36,393 bases of DNA from Cerioporus squamosus (taxonomy: Eukaryota > Basidiomycota > Agaricomycetes > Polyporales > Polyporaceae), in assembly GCA_022592435.1 (NCBI GenBank), contig JABYQS010000283.1:1-36393 (forward strand), read 5' to 3'. The notes beneath the pieces are model-generated. The model did no database searches and had not been told where the DNA came from. It worked only from the letters and a program-made list of their open reading frames with translations. This document shows, in pieces, positions 23,936-35,226 of this stretch; positions within the stretch are counted from its first letter, which is position 1, and the number at the start of each line of letters is the position of its first letter. The position numbers and the translations under genes are program-made.

Positions 23936-25380
23936 CTACGAAGTCGTCAACATAGACGGCGCACCGAACTCCCCTGAACCCTCTCTCGGTCGTTTTCTCT
24001 CCCGGCCGTCTTCGCGCCTCCCGTCGACATCGCCGTCTTCTGTCTCGCTGGGGTTGAGGTCGAGCTCCATGTCCCACACGGGGCTCGGCGGACGCTTGCG
24101 CATGGGTGGCGGACCGGACTCAGGCTCAGGCGAACTGTTCAGGTCAAGCTCGATGTCCCACGTTGGGCTGGGTGCGCGCGGCGCGGGTGGCCGAGTTGCC
24201 GGTGGAGGTCGGGGAGGAGCCGGCGCTCGCAGCTCGTCCGCTCCTCGAGCCGGAGTGCCTTCAGCCTCGGAGTCGACTTCTCTAGCTTTGCCCTTGTCGG
24301 CTTGGCTTTCAGCAGCTTGCTGACTTGCACGTAGCTGAAGCTGAGTGCTGATGGGGATGGCGCTGGTGCTATTGTTACGGAAAGGCTTGTTGAACGCGTC
24401 TTGTATGCGCTTCGCCTTGACCTGTCCGAAGCCGGGCAGATTCTGAAGCTGTTCCGACGACGCGCGCGAGACAGCAGCAAAGCTCTGTTACGCTCGATCA
24501 TTAGCTTGTCTACGCAGAATAATGACTGATTTTTACGACTCACTCCAAAAGAGGTACGCAGAGTTTCGACGTCAGTCTTGTTCACCTTGCTGATACTGGT
24601 GAGGGCGGTGCGGAGCATTGAGTGGTAGTCCTTGTCGACGCGTTCCTTGATAAGATCAGGTGGTTTGTGCTCGAACTGCTTGTATGTCGAGAGGTAGTAG
24701 CCCGCCTCTTCAGCGCTGTAGTGGGCGTAAGTCAGGTGTGGCACCGGCATGGGGTAGAGTATACACTAACTTCCATGCGACCATCACGGTGATTTCGTTG
24801 ATCAGACATATCTGCATGGAATAGATACATCAGGGGAAGTCTTCCAGCGATACTTGATTACATGCCTTGGTCAATTCACGTATCGGGTCTTGGTGCTCGC
24901 TCTGTTGCGCTTATTCAGCAAGACGTCGAAAGTCGACTACGAGGAGACCGACCACATCACACATCAATAGAAGAACTCGGAGATTGTATGCATGTCCTAA
25001 TTTCTCTATTCGTTGGTGGATATATTCGGGATGTAGCCTATGATATCGTAGACTGACATAGTGTTTGCGAGATAGAGCGACATGCGCTGTGATATGAGCG
25101 AACGGGATACGCACCTCAAGAACAGCACCCCTGTTGTCCTCCCAACTTGGTAGTCCGCGAGGATATCCCCGAATTCCTTGCCGACGTTTCTGATGCTTTC
25201 TAGTACCGGATTTCCTCTCTGCGTAGAAGTCAGCAGCAGTGACGTACGACGAGCCTCCTCGGACATTCGCACCTGACAAGGATTGACAATGATATTGTTC
25301 CCGCCTCCTGGTACAACAACTGGGGGTTTGAGCTGCCCACCGGGCTTGCTGGAGCTACTGGCTGTAGCGTTGGAGGACAT
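23936..25380 (-). CDS. DNA excision repair protein ERCC1/Rad10 homologue
   Basis: Minus strand, about 350 residues. ATG at 25380 gives [16 protein letters not shown], then [59 protein letters not shown] and [10 protein letters not shown] (inactive nuclease-like central domain that binds XPA and DNA). [20 protein letters not shown] and [19 protein letters not shown] follow, then the tandem helix-hairpin-helix region ending [20 protein letters not shown], which dimerises with XPF/Rad1. An unusual Pro-, Arg- and acid-rich tail of about 130 residues follows, holding two copies of WD[IM]ELDLN (DNA at 24053-24077 and 24137-24161). One intron (24812-24865) has a GC donor (AAG|GCATGT). An upstream in-frame ATG near 25515 is possible but less likely. 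Role: the XPF-ERCC1 5' incision in nucleotide-excision and crosslink repair. Confidence 0.93.
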
Positions 25381-26767
25381 CACAGGGCGGTACGGAGAAG
25401 GATATCTGGTGCGCTGTATACAAGCTAATGGATGTTGGGTGAACGGTGACAAGTTGTTACTCCACGGTGCTGTTGACAAAGATAGTTCTGAGTCTTTCTG
25501 ACGGCATAAGCGCAAGGTGTAACTTATAAGTCACTTTCTGATCCGTGTCAATGGAACATAAGTACTGACTGATTAGCTTCCTCGCACATAAGTATCTGAT
25601 TAAATACTGTTAAGCGCCTGACGGACGACGCCCGCCCACAACTTCGAATTCCGTCCTCCTCCAGGCCAACTCCAGGCTCCTCCACATCGCCTCGACCGCC
25701 CGCGAATCCGGGTGTTTATCCTATATAGCCGAGTCCCTTGGATCGGGTCGTCAACTTGGAACATCCAGCGGCCTCCGGAATTCAGCACCACAATTGGGAA
25801 TTTACATAAAACGATCCCGGAGGCAAATATTCGTGGTTGACATGGACATGTTGACATGGCCGGGCTTCCAACTTTCGCACCAGTACGGTCCCAAGTTGTC
25901 CACGGCCTTGGTCGAGCCAGAATGACTAGTGCTACCGCAATTGTTGCTTAATCCGTGTATATTGGTACCTGGTCGGGGGGACTTGAACAGACTTGAACTC
26001 AACTCAAGGCTCAAGCCTGTTCGAGCACCAGCCGTCTCAAGGGCGTCGTTTGTACCAACCCCGCAATCTCGATCTTGATTTTGATGGACAGGACGGGTGA
26101 ACGTTCACAGTGCTGTTCAACATTCTGCCCCCTTCGGTTTCCTCTTTACCCGTCTCCCGGCGGTGCAGAAGTGTTGTTCGTGGCGTTCCTCCGACATACA
26201 TAAGTATGTAGTGAACTTGCAGCTAACGCCACCCCAGGTATGACACGGTATTGCCAAGTACTTATCCATGGACGCACAGGCGTAGCCAGTCAATCAGACA
26301 GCGACTTTCCTACTCACACTCGCGACCGACGCGACGTCTCCGGATTGCGTCTCCTCGGACCTGAATTCACGCTGTACCGTGCCCCGGTCCGATATGGAGC
26401 CTACCGTGTCCCGCCTACGCTCGGCGAGGCTTGGGGTGTTTCAGATGTGTCCACTTATCGGCCGGTTGAATTCCTTGCCCTGCTCTTGAGGCCATCGTCC
26501 TGCTCGTTCTGGATTGCGTAGCAACAGACCCTGCGATTGACGATGCCGTACTAGCCCGTATGACGAGAGGAGGTCCCCGGCCCACTAGTGATCGCGCGAG
26601 AGCGGTGTCATCTTTTAGTTGATTTGCAGGCCTTTCCTCTCCTTGGGTCGGACGCGGACATACATATAGTACGTCGCCCCTGGATCGCTGCCGCCCCCTT
26701 TGCCCGTGATCCTGTCTTTTCCCCGACCGTTTCCCTCTTCCGCCTCTTCACTCAGCTTCAGCCCAAG
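25381..26767. other. Divergent intergenic region, ERCC1 / DUF6534 gene
   Basis: Nearly 1.4 kb without a supported gene. The last ~110 bp look like a core promoter for the plus-strand gene: a TATA-like ACATATAGTA near 26663-26672, then a pyrimidine-rich tract (26696-26760) directly before the ATG at 26768. The rest shows only short open frames. Confidence 0.45.
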
Positions 26768-28760
26768 ATGTCTGCGACAGTCGTTTCTCCTCCGGACCCG
26801 ACAATTGGTGCCATGCTGATCGGAAGTATATTGGGAGCGATGTACGAGTTTCTGCCCATCTGTCCTCTGTCCCTCTTCTACAACGCTTCGTGTCGTTCAG
26901 CGCATATGGATTCACGGCGTCCCAAGGATACATGTATTACAGCCGTAGTCTCAAGGAGCCGCTTCCGGCACGCTTATGGGTGAGTGCAGATCTGGTGTTC
27001 CATGTTGAGTGGTATAGGTGGCGTTAACGCAAGTTGCTTTCCCAGGTCTTCATGACATGGTAAGCATGGCATACTACTACCCGTTCCCTCATAGTTGACC
27101 CAGAGAACGTCACGGTCTTGCAGGTTGATCGACACTGTGAACACTGCTTTCATGACTCATTTACAGTATCACTACTTCCTGAACAACTATGCCAATCCCG
27201 CTGCTTTCATGACGCCTGTGTGGTACGTGCTGCTGCTTTGCTCATAACCTTCTACCGCTTCTGAACCGTCAACAGGTCATTAGTGGTGAGCAATGCATCC
27301 TGTTCGTATCGCGCTGGTGATGCTGAGATACGGGGGACTGATAGTCGATGGTGCTACTCACGGTGCGTCACATTCTGCCCTTCATTCTGCGCGAACTGAG
27401 GGGTATCGCACAGGCCCTGGTGAGCTTCATGGTCCGCGCGTGCGTAATTCCCCGCCCCACCGCTCGAGTCACTTCGCGACATTGACCCAACGTGCAGCAT
27501 GTTCATCCGGAGTGTCTACCAGAGTAACGAGTCTCTTCTCTTGTGAGTTGCAACATCCTACTTACCCGTACCCGCAGTGAGCTACGGGAACCCTGTTCCG
27601 ACCGCGATCCTGGTGCGTACGGTCATGTCCTGCTCTGTAACTCATGTATTGAGCCCCGGATTCTTCAGGGCCTACTATCAACGTTCAACCTCGGTCCGTG
27701 TCCCCTCGTAAATGTCGAGGTCATTGTGCTAAATACCTCACCTTTCCACTTTCAGTTTGCGGCGTCCGTGAGCATCCTTGCCTTTCACGGGTAATTCGAA
27801 TATAACAGCCTCACGTCATTGGTAGTCGCGACCGCGAAGTTCCTCACCATCAAGGATGGTAACTTCCAGACGATCAAGGTGCGTCTGCAGTGACCTGAGC
27901 CGCAGGGCCATAGCTGACAAGAGCGGGGATAGGAATACGTCTACCTTGACTTCGCTTCCGCGATCGCCGCCGACGTAGCCGTGGCCGCAGCTCTGTTGGT
28001 CTATTTGACAACTCACAAGGGCGGTTCTGTTCGGTCAGTGCCAGTGGCATTCCGCATGATATACATGTGTCTGGAGGTGTCTGACGACAATCACACAGGA
28101 CGCAATCCACGCTTCAGAAGCTGCAGATGTACATTCTCGGCACCGGTGAGCCGTTGTCACGAAACCATATCCTCGAGAGCGCTGACATGGCCATCCTCTG
28201 CAGGTTCGCTGACGGTGTACGTATCTCGTCTCGCCTGAATTCCATGCTTGTTCAGGTCTGAGATGTTCTAATCGCACAGCGTCATCGCCGTTGTTGCGCT
28301 AGTCACTGTGAGTGCTGCGGACACTGAGCCACGCGCGTTCTTGGGCTGACTGACCGCTACCCAGTTCATCGCAATGCCTCAAAAGTTCGTGTTCCTCACT
28401 CCATTCATGGTCTGGAGCAAGTGTACGTCCGCATTCAGTATATCCCACTTCCCGCCCCTCTGAAAGTTTCCCCATCCCCGCACGTCCCATGCAGTCTACA
28501 CGAACGCTCTCTTGTCGTCGCTCAACACGGCCAAGCGCGGCCCCGATGCCACCGTCAGCGTCAGCCTGAACAATGTCACCCCGCCGCGGTACCCCGGCCA
28601 GCTGTCCGGCTCCAACAACACCAACTCTGGCCAGGTGCGTGCGCTCGGCTTCTCCCAGTCGCAAATTCTGACGAGTGACCTCTTCTGTATTGTGCAGCTC
28701 ACCACGGGTCCGGAGATTACGATCCAGCGCATCACCGAGAGCGACGAAGATTTCAAGTGA
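26768..28760 (+). CDS. DUF6534-type seven-helix membrane protein
   Basis: Plus strand, 311 residues in 19 exons by my model: 26768-26841, 26901-26979, 27046-27059, 27124-27222, 27276-27285, 27345-27362, 27414-27439, 27498-27542, 27582-27612, 27669-27693, 27756-27767, 27826-27878, 27933-28033, 28099-28145, 28204-28216, 28280-28307, 28365-28422, 28495-28634 and 28698-28760. The sum is 936 nt, a whole number of codons with no internal stop. Landmarks: IGAMLIGSILGAIAYGF, NNYANPAAFMTPVWSLV, SFMVRAMFIRSVYQ, LDFASAIAADVAVAAALLVY (start of the DUF6534 domain), TLQKLQMYILGTGSLT and KFYTNALLSSLNTAKRG. This is the usual layout of a large Agaricomycete-specific membrane family, possibly receptor-like, of unknown function. 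Six exons are 10-18 nt or close to it. A soluble tail with NNTNSG and TTGPEITIQR follows the last helix. Confidence 0.87.
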
Positions 28761-29211
28761 GCACTGCGAGATCAATATGGTCGACTTGGCTTCCCGCTCA
28801 CGATGACATCTTGTTGACGCTAGGTCGAGCTACCCCCTCGGGAAGGGGCTGTAAGATCCGGCATTCCTCTTCTCAAATGGAACGCTCTCTTGGTGCGCCT
28901 CGTCTCTCCTCCCCATGCGCGCATGGGCGTTATAGACTACATGTACAACCTTCGCTGTAATGTGTCACTCGTTTCTTGCTGTAGCGTTTGCGCGGACAGC
29001 TCGAGGTTCGGAGAGCAATCGGTACGGACATCAGAGAGTTAAAGCTTGACGGGCAGCAAGACTGCTCCATCAAATAAAGTCGTTCTCTGTGAGCCTGATA
29101 AGCTAGCGATACAGTGAGTGTGGGTGGTCGTGTCAGCGTGGTCGAAATAACGTCGTCTTCCCTCGATATCCCTGATTTCTTCGTTCTACAATGCCATCTA
29201 ACCCTCCGCCC
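28761..29211. other. Convergent intergenic region between the two membrane-protein genes
   Basis: Contains the 3' ends of both transcripts. No gene, RNA or repeat was recognised. Confidence 0.4.
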
Positions 29212-31061
29212 CTAGTGTAGCCGAGTTCCGAGCTGCTGGCACTCGCGCTCGATCGAGTATAGCTCCAGGTCGATCGACTCGCTCGCAGTGCCGTACTCCA
29301 AACCGCGGGAGGGCGTGAAGCGGGGTACACCGAGCGAGATATGCTGGGAAGGCGGTAGTGGGGGGTCGTCCCAGGTCAGGTCGCTGTCGCCGTGCCGTGC
29401 AGCAGCATAGGACTTGAGGTTGAGGATGAGGCGGGAGCCAGCGATGTTCACCATTGCCAGAGCGAAGCTGCATATATCGTGAGCGGACGGGGCAGGAGCC
29501 GAGGTGCACTGAGACATACTATCGCGCGAGGCCCAAGAGGTCCGGACCCGCAAGCGCCCAGACCATGAGGGAGAACAGAGAGCAAACTGCGGCTGGTGTC
29601 AGAACAAGAAAGGACTGCTCGTAAAGCAGAAGCGACGTGCATGTTACGGCAATGAAATACAGCATTCCTATTGGGAGCAATGATCAGCACGGTACGGACA
29701 GCATAGTGTATCAGCTATGTTTCATACCATCACGATACAGAAGGAGGGAAAGAGAAGTCAGCGATTCACGCTGTCCTTGAACGAACATAGCTCTGATGGT
29801 GAGCACAAAAAGGAGAGTCTCGAAAACCACGCTGCGCCGCTGTTCAATCCTCTGTATACCCTGCACACACCTGTTGAAGTACGCACCTTGGTAGCCATAT
29901 GGACCAGATGTAATCCGGCGCCTGGGCAAGCCAACCATATAGCCGTCAGCCCTGACGAACGGGAGGTACCAGACAGGGGTTGTAACTGAAGACGTACGCT
30001 TCCTACGCATGCATGATGGTATGGGCGGAGATGCGCTGCAATGCGCCCGTCAATATTGCCCCTTGCTGACATAATGTCGAGAAGACGACGTACCAATGGT
30101 GGGTATCAGGGATGCTGTAGTGATCCCAGCAGAAATGGCGAAGTTCAAGATCCTGCGATCCACAGCAGTTTGCAGACCCATCGTTGGCCGTTGTAGATGG
30201 CGTATACGCGCCAGGCTACAATAGCTGGCGTGGCAAATGGACCGTGAGGACCCGCATCCTGCCCGTGGGGAGATACACGCACCATGGATGGAAATGTACG
30301 AGGCAATCGTCAAATAGCTCTGCACCACGGTCCACACTTTGCAGAACTTCACGATTCGTCAGAGAGACGTCTCCGCATGGGCAGCATATGCTGCGTACCG
30401 TGATAGAAGCTGCCGCATTGCCAAAAGACTCTGCGAAGCCACGATATCAGCATATGGTGAGTTGACACATCGTCAAGAAGCTCACCAAAGATATCCAATG
30501 CCAACATGATGGGACTGTTCGAACTCAGTTACCTTCCCGACGCAACGTATCAACTCGGCGACTCACATGAAATAGCGATTCTGCGTGAGTTGTGAGCGAT
30601 GACCCATACAACGGAGCAACGAGACTTACGACGAGGAAGATGGTAGAGACGACGCCCTTCCGAGCGCGCCATATCAGAAGAATCTGGAGAGCAGGTGTTG
30701 GAGACGGCCGAGCTCTTTGCTCGGATGGATAACGCACCTCATCTGAGAGCTGAGGGAGACATTAGCAGGAGAGCAATGTAGGGATTGTTCACGAGCGTAC
30801 CGTAACAATATGGTCGTAAAGAAGAGCGGTAAACCCGACAACTGGCATGCGGAAAACGCGTGTGGGGTCAGCACGACTCAGTACACCACCTACAGGGGGG
30901 CGCTCCTGGGCACTCACGGGTCATGACGCTATCCCAACAAAACGTGTAAGGGCACGCGCACACTAAAACGCGGGTGCGACTCACTTGACTGCCATGCCAT
31001 GGAGGAGGAGCGTCTGTAGCGGCTCGTCAAAGGGCACATCCATAGCGGCGGAGGAGGACAT
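29212..31061 (-). CDS. DUF6533-type membrane protein with one apparent frameshift
   Basis: Minus strand, about 15 exons. ATG at 31061 gives MSSSAAMDVPFDEPLQTLLL, then VGFTALLYDHIVTLSDEILL, IWRARKGVVSTIFLVNRYF (the DUF6533 block), FCKVWTVVQSYLTIASYISI, AIVAWRVYAIYNGQRW, APDYIWSIWLPSVVFETLLF and FALAMVNIAGSRLILNLKSY, with a polar C-terminal tail ending QQLGTRLH-stop. Junction phases agree up to exon 10 (30224-30094), whose 131 nt is one short of the phase required. The helix KLLWIAG continues as ILNFAISAGITT only if one G is added near 30151; as written a stop follows at 30145-30147. Exons of 11 nt (30918-30928), 12 nt (30738-30749) and 14 nt (30567-30580) are needed. The protein is a multi-pass membrane protein of unknown function. 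The lesion may be a sequencing error. Confidence 0.8.
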
Positions 31062-31896
31062 CGCGCCAGTCAGCTCTCAGTCATTGACCGGGGTCGGCGG
31101 GTGCCCAAAGGCGAGAATACGCAGCGAAGGGCGTGCGGAGGTGTTCGGGACCCAACCGCGCCTCCCTTTGTTTTTATTGTACGGGCTCAGTTCGGTTACG
31201 ATGGCTTATCACGGTACATGGATGACGGGAGGGATTGCGGTGCCGGTCGAGATGGATCATCTTGGTCCAATCTTCGCTGGCCATTCGAATTCGAAGGTCA
31301 CTGCCCGGTGACTAGGTTGGATTAGGAAGGTTGAACAAATGCTGTCCAGAAGCGGAAGCAAATGCGGACGTGGAGGGACATACGTCTTCCCCCGCCCCAT
31401 CTAGAGCCGGCTTCCGAGTCCGCGAGGCTCATTAGCACAGGTCGAGTTGGGTTTAGTGCCCCCCGCTGGCCCCCGCTGCTATAATTCCGTCAACCTGAGC
31501 TGAACCTCGAGGACGCCCTTAGGGCATATCGCACCGCTCCGCGGGAGCGCAACAAAAGATCCGGGTCAGCCTTTTTGCGCCGATGCGGGTATGGAATCCG
31601 ACATGGGCGTTGTGGCGCCATATTGTCGAAGCGCAGTGGGTGGGAACTTGGAAGAAAGTACACCTATGTCCGTATCGTGGACTCGGAGCACCATATTCAC
31701 CGCGCAAGCAGCCATGCAGTGGATGCTGTTGGCATCATCGACGTCGGACCTCGGTGTTCAGTGTTGGTGGATCCAAGGCAACCAGCTTGAGTTACTGACT
31801 GATTCGATGTCTATGGGCGCTTGTAGGTAGTACCTAGCGCCCGACCTTGACTGTGCCCATCAGACTCAGAGGCGTGCGTCCCGGCCTCTCAGGACC
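31062..31896. other. Divergent intergenic region, DUF6533 gene / ATG12
   Basis: No supported gene. Overlapping open frames at 31575-31830 in all three plus frames show no conserved protein. Presumably holds both promoters. Confidence 0.4.
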
Positions 31897-32593
31897 ATGG
31901 CTCTCCCCGGCAGCCCCGAGCCTAATACCCGCACGCTTCCCTCGGCTTGGACCACGCTCGATGGCGGGAACGTTATGCACGAAGCCCAGGAGGCCCTTGA
32001 GACGTACAAGAAGAAGGATGCGAACAAAGGTGCGATAGTCACCATCCTGACCACGTCCGTTCACTGAGACTGATACATTCTGCCTGAACTGTCGTCCGAC
32101 TGGCGGGTGTCACTGACCCAACGCTATGTATCTCCCTGCTCTTGTTGCGCTCGTGATAGTCGTCGTGCGGTTTAAGGCTGTCGGAAACGCACCGATCATG
32201 AAGCAGAACTTCTACAAGATCACCGCGTCGAACAGGTTCCAAGCCGTCATCCAATTCTTGAGGAAGGAGCTTGGTTGGAAACAAGGGGATCCATTGGTGA
32301 GTCTATGGTGTTCGCTTGCGCCCTGCGTGCAGCTTGGAACGGCTCTGACAGTACCGGCCTCTAGTTCACTTACATCAATCTCGCGTTCTCCCCAGCTCCA
32401 GACGACACTGTCGCCAACTTGTTCAAGGTGAGTTGTTCATATTTGGCTAGGATATCACTGGGGTGCTCAGGAGTTGCCAGTCTTTCTCGACGGATGGACA
32501 CCTGATAGTCAACTACAGGTGCGTGCCCCATCTGTTCACGCTTGCTGTACTGACGAAGATGTCACATATAGTACAACTGCAGCTTGGGGTTAA
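31897..32593 (+). CDS. ATG12: Autophagy ubiquitin-like protein Atg12
   Basis: Plus strand, exons 31897-32029, 32160-32296, 32365-32427, 32481-32518 and 32572-32593, giving 130 residues. The flexible N-terminus ([14 protein letters not shown] to [13 protein letters not shown]) is followed by the ubiquitin-like fold: [76 protein letters not shown] and the invariant C-terminal AAWG-stop. The terminal Gly, which is conjugated to Atg5 after activation by Atg7 and Atg10, is exposed without processing, as is normal for Atg12. Intron 1 is 130 bp, longer than most here, but splicing at 32029/32160 gives exactly the conserved KVVVRFKA junction. Confidence 0.95.
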
Positions 32594-33317
32594 CTGTCGC
32601 AGCCAGACAGCATTCTATCTTTCCTCGTCGATCTATACTGTATAGCCGCTGTTATCATGTCTCGGGACGTCGTTTGTATGATATGGGCAAGAGACTACGG
32701 GGAGGCGCGGATGCTTGACATGATATCATTCGGTGAGTCGACCGCAGTGAACTCCTGGACACCCCACCGTCAGTCGCAATACCTCGCAATCGATGTCCAT
32801 CCCACGCAATCCGCCATCACTCATACGGCCTCGCTTGATCGCGTTGGCAAGCGTTGCATTGGTATTCAATCGAGTTGGTCGACTCTCGCCTTGACCATCG
32901 GACCACTTCCACTTCCCCACCCTACATGGCACTGTATGTGGCTTCTCAATCGCAACCGAGCTGAACTGACGTACTTCGCGAACGCCCAGGAGGTCGACAG
33001 AGGATACGCCGTTTTCGCACTCGTCTGGCAGGAAGTCGAACGGTCCGCCGTTCACGAATGGGCTCAAGTAAATGTTCTTCTCGTTTACGCCTGGCGCGGA
33101 CGGCGTTGGAGGCACCTTCGAACGTTCATACCAGGTCCATAGCGCTACGGAAGGATGGTTTGGCATCAGAGGAAGACCAATCGACGACATCTACAGTACA
33201 CCATAAACATACAACACATGCACAGACGAACCGATCGGCGGCCCGCTATAGATCTACAAGGGAATACATAGAGCACACGGTATACACGGCGAATACTTCT
33301 CTTCATGTCTCTTGCGC
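32594..33317. other. Convergent intergenic region, ATG12 / ATG27
   Basis: Open frames exist on both strands (32657-33142 plus; 32726-33190 minus, 154 residues beginning MSSIGLPLMPNHPSVALWTW) and overlap almost completely. Neither shows introns or a family motif that I recognise. I leave them uncalled; the minus frame is the better candidate. Confidence 0.3.
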
Positions 33318-34648
33318 TTATGCCGTTCCATAGCTGGGCCATCTCCCCTTCCGTGGCGACGGTTTGAGAGGTATCCCCTCACCCGTCTCCTCCTCCGATG
33401 CGAAGTTCACCATGGTGTCCTCCTCTCCCTCCCCGAAGTCCTCGCCCATTTCGAAGTCCTCGTACGCCCAGCGCAGGAGTACTCTCTCCCCGACGCGCCA
33501 CCGTCCCAGCCGCGGATGCGCCTTCACGAAGCGTGTCACGTACTGCCGCACCCGCGCCGGCGGGTGCCACGCAAGGTACGCCAAGGTTACGACGGCGGTG
33601 CAGGAGGAGAGCAGGAGGACCATCATAGAGCGTGCTGTGCGCCTCGAGAAAGGATCTCCGTCGACGAGCTCCTCAGGCTCGCCGTCGTCGGGAGATTCGT
33701 CGTCTGGTGGGGGCAACGTCTCGTCTTCGTCGGAATCCTGAGACGGCTCAGGACGGTCTGTGGGAGGCTGCGGCTTCGCCCGCATGCTGCCACAAGCGTG
33801 TCGGGTGCGCCATTGGAAGGTGTGCGTGCCGTTCCATGTCCAGATGTAGGTTGGTGCTGTGGGCTCATCCACACTTCTGTCGCAGACAAACTGGAAGTCC
33901 GCCTTCTGTGCTCCGTAGACGTAATATCCGCCGTGCAGACGGATATGTAGGGCGGGCTCTGTGCAGGCGCAGAGTCAGCATCGTGTCGATCCCCGGTAGT
34001 AACATCGTAGCTAACTATCTGGATTATTGCGAGGAGCGACGAATTGCGCCGTTATGTTCACGCCAGGGCGGTATCCGGTCACGTTCGGAAGGTGCATCGC
34101 GCCTGCGACGGGAACGACTTGCAATACCCGTGCCTCTTCATCTTCATGACGGGGGCGGCGGTTCGATACTGTCATGCCGATCGCGCGTTATGCCGCGTTG
34201 GAAGCAATGGAGGTTAGACAACGCACCCGTCTGGCAAATCCATGTCCCATCTGGACACTGTGGTTCAAAGCGTCAAGTCAATGTCATGCCGTGGGACATG
34301 GAAGCAAGCGAACGCCGTGGCAGCGCACGGAGAGAAAGAACACATGACCTGTCTACGAACCTGTTCATGTCCCGGCAAAGCATCGTCCCTCTTCAGCGGC
34401 GCCCTCAAATCAATCCGGTACGACGTCTTCGTGACCGTCGGCGGCGTTCTTCGCTCAAACTCCACCTTCCAACCTCCATCGTTCCCGTCCAAGACCGGGC
34501 ACAAGTCGAAATTAACATCTCCAATGCTGAAAGCGCACTGCTCTACCAGATTCTTCAGCCACCGTGTCCTGACGCCTCGCGTCGGGTCCGCAGCCCAGAT
34601 GAAATGCACGGGGAGCACCAGGAGAGCGAGTGCTGCGAGTAGGAACAT
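33318..34648 (-). CDS. ATG27: Atg27-like membrane protein (MRH domain)
   Basis: Minus strand, 4-5 exons, about 350 residues. ATG at 34648 gives the signal peptide MFLLAALALLVLPVHFIWAA. The lumenal MRH-type domain follows: CAFSIGDVNFDLCPVLDGND, PPTVTKTSYRIDLRAPL, CPDGTWICQTVSNRRP, RVLQVVPVAGAM, LHIRLHGGYYVYGAQKADFQ, FVCD and YIWTWNGTHTFQWRTRHACG, with the expected Cys pairs. A Pro/Asp/Glu-rich juxtamembrane stretch precedes one transmembrane helix (MMVLLLSSCTAVVTLAYLAW) and a cytosolic tail ending RWPSYGTA-stop, which contains a possible tyrosine-type sorting signal. The family cycles between Golgi, endosome and vacuole and assists Atg9 trafficking. The donor after NNPD (near 34.01 kb) is the least certain junction. 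It converges with ATG12. Confidence 0.9.
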
Positions 34649-35226
34649 GGCAGGAGGACGCAAGAGCACCGATCTCACGCTTCACTGATGACCAAGGGAG
34701 ACCCCCATGAGAGGCTGAGCTCGAGGAACGGGCGTGGAGCGTCATGGATATGCTATCTGGGTCACCGGACCGCATGAGATACCCACCTGGAGAGCCGCTG
34801 CTCCCGGCTTCGACTCGGAGGAATTGCAATCTGCAGAATCCGCAGTAAAGTATCCGATGAATTGGTTGTGTAGCCACAGACTCAGCACATGCCGAACGGT
34901 AGATGTCGAGGACGATTCAGAAGAGCTCCCGAACACTCAGTACTCAGGCGCCTGGCGCGCGGGACCTGAGCATGGCGTTCGTCCTCGGTCGCCGCAGTCA
35001 ATAATGTCTGTCGAGATCGTTCGCATCATCCACGATCCGGACAGGAGTGGAGGAGCTACCAACGCTCTCAAATACTAGTAGCTATTCGTGAGTAGGTATT
35101 ATGTATGTATCCTTTTTATACAAGTACTAGATCATAACCGACACGGAGACAACGAACACGGAGATGAGGGCACGAGCGTCCAGAGCAGCACATTCATGTA
35201 TGATGTATCTAGTCGAACATACCCAT
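34649..35226. other. Intergenic, ATG27 upstream / OGDH 3' region
   Basis: Presumed promoter of ATG27 and 3' UTR of the OGDH gene. Short open frames only, nothing recognised. Confidence 0.4.

Noticed and set aside
31575..31830. Three overlapping plus-strand frames
   Set aside because: All three frames are open at once, which reflects base composition; no conservation visible.
32657..33190. Open frames on both strands between ATG12 and ATG27
   Set aside because: Nearly complete mutual overlap and no recognisable family; left as uncalled intergenic sequence.
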